Assembly (NCBI GenBank): GCA_000508965.1
Contig: BAHV02000008.1
Coordinates: 1 to 64,000, forward strand
DNA: 64,000 nucleotides
Source: Dielma sp000508965
GTDB taxonomy: Bacteria > Bacillota_I > Bacilli_A > Erysipelotrichales > Erysipelotrichaceae
Reading direction: 5' to 3'
Numbering within the stretch: position 1 is the stretch's first letter; every line of letters begins with the position of its first letter. The position numbers and the translations under genes are program-made. The notes beneath the pieces were generated by a model. It saw only the letters and a program-made list of their open reading frames with translations, was not told the origin of the DNA and made no database searches. Positions 52,584 through 60,495 of this stretch are shown in pieces.

Positions 52584-52596
52584 CCACAAAATGTGG
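52584..52596. promoter_or_regulatory. Operator O3 (CCACAAAATGTGG)
   Basis: A 13-bp palindrome at the expected transcription start of the early promoter, overlapping the Cro ribosome site region. Confidence 0.6.
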
Positions 52597-52611
52597 TGAA
52601 AGGAGAACATA

Positions 52612-52812
52612 ATGAACTCAAAAGAAATTGGAAAGCGTCTCAAAATTCTAAGAGGGGCAGCTTCGCAAAAAGAAGTGGCAAATGCTCTTAAAATTGCTCC
52701 CTCTACCTATGCAATGTATGAATCAGGTGACAGAATACCAAGAGATGAAATAAAAATCAGAATCGCGGATTATTTCAGGGTATCCATAGAATCTATTTTT
52801 TTTGCAGATTGA
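52612..52812 (+). CDS. Cro-like XRE regulator
   Basis: 66 residues, a single helix-turn-helix (QKEVANALKIAPSTYAMYESG) with no other domain, resembling the first HTH of the divergent repressor. AAAGGAG lies 6 nt before the ATG. The divergent layout with palindromic sites between marks it as the Cro partner of the lysis-lysogeny switch. Confidence 0.85.
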   Translation: MNSKEIGKRLKILRGAASQKEVANALKIAPSTYAMYESGDRIPRDEIKIRIADYFRVSIESIFFAD

Positions 52813-52814
52813 CA

Positions 52815-52827
52815 CCACAAAATGTGG
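52815..52827. promoter_or_regulatory. Operator O4 (CCACAAAATGTGG)
   Basis: An exact copy of O3 placed 3 bp after the Cro-like gene stop, 230 bp from the other operators. May allow looping or a roadblock to downstream transcription. Confidence 0.55.
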
Positions 52828-52903
52828 AGTGTTCAATCATAAACAAGTGATATGGTAATTGAAATTGTGTGTTTAATTACCATGTAGAAAGAGAGGTGAT
52901 GAG

Positions 52904-53053
52904 ATGAAAAACGAGATTGAGCTAGATGTCATTGCAAAAGAAACTTTAAATTCCTTATGTGACAGAGAGTTAACTTTTAGTGAGGTTGAAAAGATTCTGG
53001 ATAAAATAAGGAATATCATGCTTAGAGAAATCAAAATAAAAAGAATAGATTGA
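52904..53053 (+). CDS. Small helical prophage protein, unknown
   Basis: 49 residues, acidic then Lys-rich, predicted alpha-helical. GAGAGGTGAT precedes the ATG. Convergent with the membrane protein gene that ends 11 bp away. No family recognised. Confidence 0.5.
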   Translation: MKNEIELDVIAKETLNSLCDRELTFSEVEKILDKIRNIMLREIKIKRID

Positions 53054-53063
53054 GAATCTATCC

Positions 53064-53606
53064 TTACAATTTGGTTTTATAAATATCTTGAAGTGTGTGT
53101 GCTACAGCTTCTAAAGCTCTTACTACATCGCTGTTTTGTTTATTTTGAATAGTTGTGTGCGCATCAGGAAATGGGTTCTCTGCATCGCAATCAACAATAT
53201 AGTGCTCTGTATATTTTTTAGTTGTAGAATGGTATGAAATTTTAAAGCTGAATTTTCTAGTTTTTAGCGTATGTGATATCAATGGGCACACTCTAGAGGA
53301 ATTGGGCGGCAATGAACCACTTTTTAAATTTGAAAATGGATTTCCTTCTACCATATTGTTTTCTTCTTCAATGTAAAAATCTGTTTCAACGTTATCTATA
53401 AAAGCAATCGACTGACCTAAATTTTTAATGATTATGTATAAGATACCATCACTATATTTTGAATAAACATTGATGATAGGTCTTGTAGATTCTTCAATCA
53501 TTTTCGAATTTTGTTTCATAGTCATAATTGCGATTATTATAGAAATGATAGCCGTAAAAGCAACAATCGAAGATAGGATAATATTAATTATTTCATTTAT
53601 AGTCAT
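53064..53606 (-). CDS. Single-span membrane protein, candidate lysogenic-conversion gene
   Basis: 180 residues: one N-terminal membrane helix (about 5-28), then a soluble beta-rich domain with PIINVYSKYSDGILYIIIKNLGQS and a C-terminal helix. AAAGGAGGT precedes the ATG. It faces left within rightward early genes, so it is transcribed separately and probably expressed in the lysogen. Genes so placed often protect the host from other phages or alter the host surface. The specific function is unknown. Confidence 0.65.
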   Translation of the reverse strand: MTINEIINIILSSIVAFTAIISIIIAIMTMKQNSKMIEESTRPIINVYSKYSDGILYIIIKNLGQSIAFIDNVETDFYIEEENNMVEGNPFSNLKSGSLPPNSSRVCPLISHTLKTRKFSFKISYHSTTKKYTEHYIVDCDAENPFPDAHTTIQNKQNSDVVRALEAVAHTLQDIYKTKL

Positions 53607-53696
53607 GTTGCGGTACCTCCTTTCTGTAAATCAATTATATCACAAAGGAGGTTGAGGGATTATTCAAATCAGAAGAATAGAAAGTGAGGTGAAAAC

Positions 53697-53876
53697 ATGG
53701 ATGATGAAGAGATTTTAGAAATTGCATCGAGCTTATTAGGTATTAGCTATCCGCAATGGTTTAAGGTGAGAATGGTGGTGGATGCCGTATTTGATAAAAA
53801 GAAATCTGATTATACACGGCAAATTTCATTAGATACTGAAGCAGAATTGATAGCAGCTATCAAGTCACGTTTTTGA
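53697..53876 (+). CDS. Small prophage protein, unknown
   Basis: 59 residues, helical, acidic N-terminus (DDEEILEIASSLLG), with a Trp-Phe-Lys motif. GTGAGGTG lies 6 nt before the ATG. No family recognised. It is followed after about 15 bp by a hairpin that works as a terminator for the opposite strand. Confidence 0.5.
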   Translation: MDDEEILEIASSLLGISYPQWFKVRMVVDAVFDKKKSDYTRQISLDTEAELIAAIKSRF

Positions 53877-53888
53877 TGAAAAAGTGTA

Positions 53889-53924
53889 AAAAAAATCAAG
53901 CTGAGCGGCAACTCAAACTTGATT
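53889..53924 (-). terminator. Leftward intrinsic terminator
   Basis: AATCAAG/CTTGATT with inner GAG/CTC pairing. Only the minus strand has the following run of eight T. The nearest leftward gene upstream of it ends at 54734. The rest of 53925-54213 contains a 15-codon frame at 53989 with a fair ribosome site but no other gene I can support. Confidence 0.55.
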
Positions 53925-54213
53925 CAGTGTAAGAATTAAAATTTATTCAGTCACGATTTGGATGAATATAGAAAAAAGAGGTGATGTGATGATTCATAAA
54001 GAAAATGGCTTAAAGCTTCTATTTACGCCTGTTTAACGTGTCGAGGCGAGCCACGATGAGCGACCATTATTTAAAGAACAGGGCAAAATCAAAAGTTTTG
54101 TTAACATAATCACTCTCTTTTCTGCCTTGCTGGGCAATACCATTTTAACACAATATGGAAATTATCTAAAAGGGTTGTGACAGAAATGCAATTTTAGAAA
54201 GTGAGGTGAAGAA

Positions 54214-54531
54214 ATGCCACAGAAATCTAAAATACACTCAGCTACAGAAAAATTAAAGGTTCTCAATCTGCTTGAGCAATCGACTGCTACTTTTCAGATT
54301 TTGTTTGATTGCGGACCATGCAAAGCACTAGAGCTAAAAAAAAGGGTAAAACAGAAAATTATTGAAAGCGGAAAACTGCTACCCTGTGAAGATAAAGTGC
54401 CCACAGCAGCTGCAATCAAATATCTAATGATTGATGAAGCACGTATCAGAAAGCTCGCTGCCATTGAGCTGGAAGAGCAACAAAAAAGAGATACCCACGC
54501 CGTGCAAAGCAAAGTATCTCAAGTTCGATAG
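54214..54531 (+). CDS. Small basic prophage protein, possibly DNA-binding
   Basis: 105 residues, mostly helical and Lys-rich. The layout (helix, CGPCKALELKKRVKQ, then VPTAAAIKYLMIDEARIRKLA) resembles small winged or excisionase-type proteins of the DUF3173 kind, but the match is weak. AGTGAGGTGAAG precedes the ATG. Position in the early region fits a regulator or excisionase. Confidence 0.5.
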   Translation: MPQKSKIHSATEKLKVLNLLEQSTATFQILFDCGPCKALELKKRVKQKIIESGKLLPCEDKVPTAAAIKYLMIDEARIRKLAAIELEEQQKRDTHAVQSKVSQVR

Positions 54532-54598
54532 CTGTAGTAATCTATCGCTATCATTATAACATTTATGTCTGAAAAGGCAAGGAAAGGAACGCTAAAAT

Positions 54599-54742
54599 AT
54601 GAATAAGGAATATACGATTGAGATCAAAAACATAGAGGAACTAGGTGCACAATTAGACGCTTTAATAGAAAAAGCGAGCCGTTTGGTGAAGCTTTTGGAG
54701 GAAGCTAGCCACCTTACTGACTCACTATCTAAATCACAATAA
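54599..54742 (+). CDS. Small coiled-coil prophage protein
   Basis: 47 residues, mostly helical with heptad-like Leu (EELGAQLDALIEKASRLVKLLEEA). GGAAAGGAA lies upstream of the ATG. Its stop overlaps by 9 bp the end of the convergent gene at 54734. Function unknown. Confidence 0.5.
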   Translation: MNKEYTIEIKNIEELGAQLDALIEKASRLVKLLEEASHLTDSLSKSQ

Positions 54743-55051
54743 CTCTAATTGCTTATAAACATATTCTGCAGTAGCTTCTTCGATCAATTCTTCCCAATTA
54801 TCGAAATCAGTTTTAGCAGATATGAGTTCATCAAGCTTATCCTCAGGATATTCTTCAAACTCAGATATAGAAGAAATATGCAATCCGTTTTCAAACAGAT
54901 CATCAAGCGAGCTAAAAGAAGTATTTTCTGCCATGAATTCATTATTCAAAAGTTCATAAATAGAAACATTTTTACCATCAAGGTTTTTAGCATTAACTGA
55001 TAAATCTTCTAACTGTTTTTGGAGTTCATCAAATCCAGTAACTTTACTCAT
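54734..55051 (-). CDS. Acidic prophage protein, conserved hypothetical
   Basis: 105 residues, very acidic. The layout GFDELQKQLEDLSVNAKNLDG, ELLNNEFMAENTSFSSLDDLF and TDFDNWEELIEEATAEYV is familiar from short phage and mobile-element proteins of unknown role. AAAGGGGG precedes the ATG. It faces left, opposite to the early genes, so it has its own promoter. Confidence 0.55.
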   Translation of the reverse strand: MSKVTGFDELQKQLEDLSVNAKNLDGKNVSIYELLNNEFMAENTSFSSLDDLFENGLHISSISEFEEYPEDKLDELISAKTDFDNWEELIEEATAEYVYKQLELL

Positions 55052-55122
55052 ATTTTTCTACTTTCCCCCTTTCTTATTGAATTATAACATTTGAACATAA
55101 AATGGCAAGAAGGAGTACCACT

Positions 55123-55344
55123 GTGAAAATATCAAATGAAGTGTATAAGGAAAAAGAAAATATCTTAAGAGAATATGACCGAGACACATGTTTTGAAAAT
55201 ATCGCTGCGCTCGTGATGCGTGATGAAATTGATAGTATCATCAACGATCTATCCGTTAAAGATTACACTGTGAAAGAAATTCTTACTTTTGCAAAATTAT
55301 TTCGATTATGCGCAGAAGAGAGGTTAATAGTATTAAAGACCTAG
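55123..55344 (+). CDS. Small prophage protein, ribbon-helix-helix-like start
   Basis: 73 residues. AGAAGGAG lies 7 nt before the GTG at 55123, so I start there rather than at the ATG 21 bp earlier, which overlaps the ribosome site. The N-terminal VKISNEVYKEKENILREY resembles the strand-helix beginning of ribbon-helix-helix proteins. Function unknown. Confidence 0.5.
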   Translation: MKISNEVYKEKENILREYDRDTCFENIAALVMRDEIDSIINDLSVKDYTVKEILTFAKLFRLCAEERLIVLKT

Positions 55345-55368
55345 ATTACTCTTCAAGAAAGGAATCAA

Positions 55369-55617
55369 ATGTACAAATATATAAAACCAAATAACAAGAG
55401 TGTTGCTGTAATTGTGCTGTTAAGTATCTGTAGTGTGTTGCTCTTAGTTAACAATCAAAAACAAAACAGATTGCTTTTAGATCAGCAGATAGTCATTCAT
55501 GAGCTGGAACAGACAGCACAGAAAGCTATTACTGATCTGGCAGACAGCAATGAACATATTCGTGCTTATGAAATCAGGATCAGCCAGCTTGAAGAGGAAC
55601 TTGCTTACTATAAATGA
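55369..55617 (+). CDS. Membrane-anchored coiled-coil segment, upstream part of a TGA-split hydrolase
   Basis: 82 residues: cytoplasmic Lys-rich head, one membrane helix (about 12-27), then a coiled coil. It stops at TGA (55615-55617). The same frame continues with six sense codons and then the ATG of the cell-wall hydrolase gene. AAGAAAGGAATC precedes this ATG, while the hydrolase ATG has no ribosome site. The two were probably one 234-residue membrane-anchored hydrolase. The TGA may be a mutation or a recoding site. Confidence 0.6.
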   Translation: MYKYIKPNNKSVAVIVLLSICSVLLLVNNQKQNRLLLDQQIVIHELEQTAQKAITDLADSNEHIRAYEIRISQLEEELAYYK

Positions 55618-55635
55618 CTGAACAATGGCGTAGAC

Positions 55636-56073
55636 ATGCGGATTGATGGTATGTATACGCCGGCAGATCAAATCGAGGGATACATCAATGAACATTCTCT
55701 TCCCCTTAACAGTGTTAATTTCATTATCCTGTCTCTCGATTACAATATTGATCCATCATTTGCACTAGCAACGTGGATCTTAGAAACGGGCAATGGCAGC
55801 TCAATGATGTGGATGCAGAATAATAACCCTGCCGGTATAAAATGCGGTGAGGATTATTGCACCTATCCATCGAAAGATGCCGGTCTTGCTCAGATGTTTT
55901 ATTTATTAAATCAGTATACAACCGGCAGTATCCCATGGGTTGGACAGCGGAACACGATAAGTGAGATTCGCGAGGCTTGGAATCCGGAGAGTGAGGACTG
56001 CTGGAAAATTTATGAAATCATGCTGCAGATAGCAGCGGAAGGAGTACATAATGGAAAATATCAAGATCAATAA
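55636..56073 (+). CDS. Glucosaminidase/lysozyme-like peptidoglycan hydrolase domain
   Basis: 145 residues resembling the glucosaminidase (muramidase-like) fold: DPSFALATWILETGNGSSMMWMQNNNPAGIKCGEDY-type core with the probable catalytic Glu in LETG (about 51), then GLAQMFYLLNQY. There is no ribosome site at its ATG. It is in frame with the preceding membrane/coiled-coil segment, separated by one TGA. Its place among early genes, not in a lysis cassette, suggests a role at entry, in establishment or in surface remodelling. The end overlaps the next gene by 23 bp. Confidence 0.65.
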   Translation: MRIDGMYTPADQIEGYINEHSLPLNSVNFIILSLDYNIDPSFALATWILETGNGSSMMWMQNNNPAGIKCGEDYCTYPSKDAGLAQMFYLLNQYTTGSIPWVGQRNTISEIREAWNPESEDCWKIYEIMLQIAAEGVHNGKYQDQ

Positions 56074-57367
56074 ACTTGAGATTGAAAATGTAAAGCGTGT
56101 TAAAGCAGTTAAAATAGAACCAACACCAACAGGGCTAACGGTGATTGGCGGAAAGAATAATCAGGGAAAGACATCCGTGCTTGACTCAATCGCATGGGCA
56201 CTTGGAGGTAAAAAATTTCAGCCTTCACAAGCTCAACGTGAAGGCTCAATTCTTCCACCTGCTTTGAAAGTGCAACTCTCAAATGGACTTGTTGTTGAAC
56301 GGAAAGGGAAGAATAGTGATCTAAAAATAACAGATCCAAATGGAGCAAAGGGCGGCCAGCAATTACTTAATGAATTTGTTGAGGAACTTGCCATTGACCT
56401 GCCTAAATTTATGGAATCAACCGGTAAAGAAAAAGCACAGACATTATTAAAAATCATCGGTGTCGGTGATCAGTTAGTTAAGCTAGAGATCGAAGAACAG
56501 GAGCTGTATAACCAACGTAGAACGATTGGACAGATCGCTGATCAAAAGCAAAAGTATGCAGATGAACAAATCTTTTATCAGGAAGCGCCTAAAGAGTTGG
56601 TTTCTCCGTCTGAACTGATCAAGCAGCAGCAAGATATTCTGGCACGCAATGGTGAGAACCAAAGAAAGCGTGAAAGAGTAGAACAGATCAAGTGGACGGT
56701 CAGCTCTTTACAGTCTGAAGTGGCTGCTTTGGAAAAACAATTGCAGAACAAAAAGATTAGTCTTGATCAAAGTATGAATGACCTGAACATTGCACAGATG
56801 GATGCCATAGATCTTCAGGATGAATCAACGGCAGAATTAGAAGCAAGTATCTCGGATATTGATGAGATCAATCGCAAGGTACGAGCCAATCTGGATAAAG
56901 AAAAGGCTGAGGAAGATGCAAAGAACTATAAAGACCAATATGATTCATTGACTGTACAGATCAACCAGATCCGTAATGCAAAGTTTGAATTACTTAACAA
57001 AGCAGATATGCCATTGCAAGAGTTGTCCGTTGAGAATGGTGAGCTGATCTATAAAGGGTATAAATGGGATAACATGTCCGGCTCTGATCAGTTGAAGGTA
57101 GCTACTGCTATCGTTCGCAAGTTAAATCCTAAGTGCGGTTTTGTATTGCTGGATAAATTGGAACAGATGGATATTGATACCATGAACGAGTTTGGCCATT
57201 GGCTGGAACAGGAAGGCTTACAGGCGATTGCTACCAGAGTTTCCACAGGTGATGAATGCAGCATCATTATCGAAGATGGATATTCAGTACAAGGAAAGCC
57301 GGCAATTATAAATCATGAATTTGAACAGCAGTTTGAAAAGAAAGAATGGAAGGTAGGTAGTTTCTAA
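56051..57367 (+). CDS. SMC/SbcC-like AAA ATPase (phage recombination)
   Basis: 438 residues. Walker A GGKNNQGKTS (about 33-42), a long coiled coil (about 145-330), a degenerate signature MSGSDQLKVATAI (about 343) and Walker B FVLLDKLEQMD. A small Rad50/SbcC-type ATPase with no nuclease partner seen. In phages such genes sit with Sak4 and DUF669 genes and are thought to assist replication or recombination. GAAGGAG precedes the ATG, which lies inside the hydrolase gene. Confidence 0.8.
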   Translation: MENIKINKLEIENVKRVKAVKIEPTPTGLTVIGGKNNQGKTSVLDSIAWALGGKKFQPSQAQREGSILPPALKVQLSNGLVVERKGKNSDLKITDPNGAKGGQQLLNEFVEELAIDLPKFMESTGKEKAQTLLKIIGVGDQLVKLEIEEQELYNQRRTIGQIADQKQKYADEQIFYQEAPKELVSPSELIKQQQDILARNGENQRKRERVEQIKWTVSSLQSEVAALEKQLQNKKISLDQSMNDLNIAQMDAIDLQDESTAELEASISDIDEINRKVRANLDKEKAEEDAKNYKDQYDSLTVQINQIRNAKFELLNKADMPLQELSVENGELIYKGYKWDNMSGSDQLKVATAIVRKLNPKCGFVLLDKLEQMDIDTMNEFGHWLEQEGLQAIATRVSTGDECSIIIEDGYSVQGKPAIINHEFEQQFEKKEWKVGSF

Positions 57368-58446
57368 TGGAAATCATCAGAGGAAAATTACAGGCAGCAC
57401 AGAAAACAGTTGTGTATGGTCCTGAAGGCATTGGTAAGTCTACATTTGCATCACAGTTTCCAGAACCGCTATTCATCGATACGGAAGGCTCAACAACCCA
57501 TATGGATGTGTCAAGGCTGCCTAAACCAACTAGCTGGTCGATGCTGCTTGAAGAAGTACGTTATGTGATCAATACACAGGGTCTATGTAAAACGTTGGTC
57601 GTAGATACGGCAGATTGGGCTGAAGCACTATGTATCAGTGAGATCTGTGCTAGGAATCATTGGTCAGGAATTGAAGATCCTGGATATGGCAAAGGGTATG
57701 TTTATTTAGCCGATGAATTTGGTAAACTGCTGAATCTTCTGAGTGAATTAACGGAAAAGGGTATCAATATTGTCATAACCGCTCATGCCATGATGCGCAA
57801 GTTTGAACAGCCGGATGAGCTAGGTGCATATGATCGCTGGGAATTAAAGCTTCAGAAAAAGACAGCACCGCTTCTCAAGGAATGGGCGGATATGGTGCTA
57901 TTTGCCAACTATAAGACATTGGTAGTCAATGTAGATGGAAAGGGTGCTCAGAAAGGCAAGAACAAGGCTCAAGGTGGACAAAGAATCATGTATACCTCCC
58001 ATCATAGCTGCTGGGATGCGAAGAATCGTCATGGACTGTCTGAAGAAATACCCTTTGAATTTGCTTCTATTGCTCATTTATTTATAAAGGATCAAAATAA
58101 AGCAATACCATCACCTATACAAAATCAGACAGCAGCAATTCAGCCAGTAAAAGAAGAATTTGACATCAATCAACAGTTTATGGATGGAATCGTAGAAGAG
58201 AGATTAGAGCCAGGAGAACAGGTAACTGCAATCGACTATACAGGTATACCACAGGCACTGATGGACCTGATGAAGAAAGATAATGTGTTGCCAGATGAGA
58301 TCAGAAGTGTTGTGAGTCAAAAAGGATATTACCCTTATGGCACACCTATTGAAAATTACGATCCTGAGTTTATAAAAGGAGTACTTGTGGGTGCATGGCC
58401 ACAGGTATTCGATATGATAAAACAGGAAAGAAAACTGCCGTTTTAA
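57367..58446 (+). CDS. Sak4-like RecA-fold ATPase
   Basis: 359 residues. Walker A GPEGIGKST (about 18-26), Walker B-like TLVVDTADW and ITAHAMMRK, the pattern of the phage Sak4/AAA_24 single-strand-annealing recombinases. The last 100 residues are extra and low in conservation. The start overlaps the stop of the SMC-like gene (TAATG), so they are translated together. Confidence 0.8.
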   Translation: MEIIRGKLQAAQKTVVYGPEGIGKSTFASQFPEPLFIDTEGSTTHMDVSRLPKPTSWSMLLEEVRYVINTQGLCKTLVVDTADWAEALCISEICARNHWSGIEDPGYGKGYVYLADEFGKLLNLLSELTEKGINIVITAHAMMRKFEQPDELGAYDRWELKLQKKTAPLLKEWADMVLFANYKTLVVNVDGKGAQKGKNKAQGGQRIMYTSHHSCWDAKNRHGLSEEIPFEFASIAHLFIKDQNKAIPSPIQNQTAAIQPVKEEFDINQQFMDGIVEERLEPGEQVTAIDYTGIPQALMDLMKKDNVLPDEIRSVVSQKGYYPYGTPIENYDPEFIKGVLVGAWPQVFDMIKQERKLPF

Positions 58447-58459
58447 GGAGGAAAAATAA

Positions 58460-58897
58460 ATGCAGGAAATTGAAAGAGAGTATGGATGGAACGATACCAT
58501 CACAAAAGATGCAGATGAATATATCATCTTGCCGGAAGGTGATTATGATTTTGTTGTTGAAAATTTTGAACGTGCAAGACATGAGGGAAGCGAGAAACTT
58601 CCGCCATGCAACAAGGCTATCGTAAACATTCGGGTCTATGCACCGAATGGTGAAAAAGTTATAGTGAGACATAATCTATTTCTTCATACAAGGACTGAAG
58701 GAATGCTCGCTGCATTCTTTGCGGCTATTGGTCAGAAGAAAAAGGATCAGCCATTGAGTATGAATTGGAATACGGTACCCGGTTCAAGCGGTCGATGCAA
58801 GATCACGACTAAAGAATATAACGGAAACAAATACAATGAAGTGAAGAGATTCTATCCTAAAGAAGATTCTAAAAGTTATATTCCTGGCCAATTTTAA
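58460..58897 (+). CDS. DUF669-family protein
   Basis: 145 residues, beta-rich, with LPEGDYDFVVENFERARHEG and KYNEVKRFYPKED. DUF669 proteins accompany Sak-type annealing genes in phages and are suspected single-strand DNA-binding proteins. AAGGAGG precedes the ATG. Confidence 0.82.
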   Translation: MQEIEREYGWNDTITKDADEYIILPEGDYDFVVENFERARHEGSEKLPPCNKAIVNIRVYAPNGEKVIVRHNLFLHTRTEGMLAAFFAAIGQKKKDQPLSMNWNTVPGSSGRCKITTKEYNGNKYNEVKRFYPKEDSKSYIPGQF

Positions 58898-58909
58898 TAG
58901 GTGCTGATC

Positions 58910-60493
58910 ATGGAGTTAAGACCTTATCAGCAGGAAGCAAAAGATTCAATATTCAGTGAGTGGGACAAGGGCGTTCAAAAAACGCTCCTTGTTTTACCTA
59001 CCGGCTGCGGAAAGACGATCGTATTTGCGAAAGTGACTGAAGATTGCGTAAGAAACGGTGATAGAGTGCTGATCATGGCTCACCGTGGTGAATTGCTTGA
59101 ACAGGCAGCGGATAAGATACATAAGGCGACCGGCTTAAAATGTGCGACTGAAAAAGCAGAGGAGTCATGCTTAAGCAGCTGGTACAGGATCGTAGTTGGA
59201 AGTGTGCAGACGTTAATGCGAGAAAAACGTCTAAAAAAATTTGATGCAGATTATTTTGATACAATCATTATTGACGAAGCTCATCACTGTTTATCAGAGA
59301 GTTATCAGCGGGTGCTGGAGTATTTTAATGAAGCGAAAGTATTAGGTGTAACGGCAACCCCGGATCGCGGTGATATGAGGAACTTGGGACAGTATTTTGA
59401 AAGTTTAGCTTATGAATATACATTGCCGAAAGCGATCAAAAGTGGGTATTTAGTACCGATCAAAGCATTGACGATTCCTTTAAAGATTGATCTGTCCAAT
59501 GTAGGAGTCCAAGCAGGCGATTTTAAGGTCAATGATATCGGTACGGCATTAGATCCATATCTGTATCAGATCGCTGAAGAAATGAAGACGCATTGTATGA
59601 ACAGGAAAACTGTGGTGTTCCTTCCCTTAGTGAAGACTTCACAGAAATTCAGAGATATATTGAATGAAAAAGGTTTTAAAGCTGCAGAGGTCAATGGTGA
59701 TAGCCGTGATCGTGCAGAAATATTGAAGGACTTTGAAGAAAATAAATATAACATATTATGCAATTCAATGCTATTGACAGAAGGATGGGACTGTCCGTCC
59801 GTTGACTGTATCATCGTATTAAGACCAACAAAGGTGAGGAGCCTATATAGTCAGATGGTGGGTAGAGGCACGCGTCTCTCGGCCGGTAAGATCGAACTAT
59901 TGTTGTTGGACTTTTTATGGCATACGGAACGGCATGAACTATGCCACCCTGCTTCGCTTATTTGTGAAAGTGAAGAAGTCGCAAAGAAAATGACGGAGAA
60001 TTTAGAAGAAGCTGCAGGTATCCCTGTTGATATTGAAGAAGCAGAAGAAACAGCAGCTAATGATGTAATCAAGCAGCGAGAAGAAACATTGGCACAGGAA
60101 TTGGCTGCCATGAAATCCAGGAAAAGAAAGCTAGTGGATCCATTGCAATTTGAGATGAGTATCCAGGCAGAGGATCTATCAAATTATGTTCCTAGCTTTG
60201 GCTGGGAGATGGCTCCACCTTCAAAAAAACAAGTAGGAGCTTTAGAAAAGTTCGGCATCTTGCCAGAAGAAATCGACAATGCCGGGAAAGCTGCCAAGCT
60301 TCTGGACCGATTGGAAAAAAGACGTATCGAAGGATTAGCAACACCGAAGCAGATCCGTCTCTTAGAAAATAAAGGTTTCCAGCATGTAGGGACTTGGAAG
60401 TTTGAAACAGCTAATCATATGATTGACAGGATCGCTGCAGCGGGATGGAAAATCCCTCGCGGAATAGATCCGAAAGAGTATAAAGGAGATTGA
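58910..60493 (+). CDS. DEAD/DEAH-box superfamily 2 helicase
   Basis: 527 residues: Q-like motif LRPYQQEAKDS, motif I LPTGCGKT (about 31), motif II DEAH (about 122), motif III TATPDR (about 148) and motif VI MVGRGTRLS (about 317). A C-terminal region with ATPKQIRLLENKGF-type repeats, typical for phage helicases of this module, follows. The ATG at 58910 follows TAGGTG. The upstream GTG at 58901 is less likely. Confidence 0.9.
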   Translation: MELRPYQQEAKDSIFSEWDKGVQKTLLVLPTGCGKTIVFAKVTEDCVRNGDRVLIMAHRGELLEQAADKIHKATGLKCATEKAEESCLSSWYRIVVGSVQTLMREKRLKKFDADYFDTIIIDEAHHCLSESYQRVLEYFNEAKVLGVTATPDRGDMRNLGQYFESLAYEYTLPKAIKSGYLVPIKALTIPLKIDLSNVGVQAGDFKVNDIGTALDPYLYQIAEEMKTHCMNRKTVVFLPLVKTSQKFRDILNEKGFKAAEVNGDSRDRAEILKDFEENKYNILCNSMLLTEGWDCPSVDCIIVLRPTKVRSLYSQMVGRGTRLSAGKIELLLLDFLWHTERHELCHPASLICESEEVAKKMTENLEEAAGIPVDIEEAEETAANDVIKQREETLAQELAAMKSRKRKLVDPLQFEMSIQAEDLSNYVPSFGWEMAPPSKKQVGALEKFGILPEEIDNAGKAAKLLDRLEKRRIEGLATPKQIRLLENKGFQHVGTWKFETANHMIDRIAAAGWKIPRGIDPKEYKGD

Positions 60494-60495
60494 TC

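Noticed and set aside
53984..54036. 15-codon frame after AGAGGTGAT in the prophage
   Set aside because: Fair ribosome site but too short and without context to call a gene.
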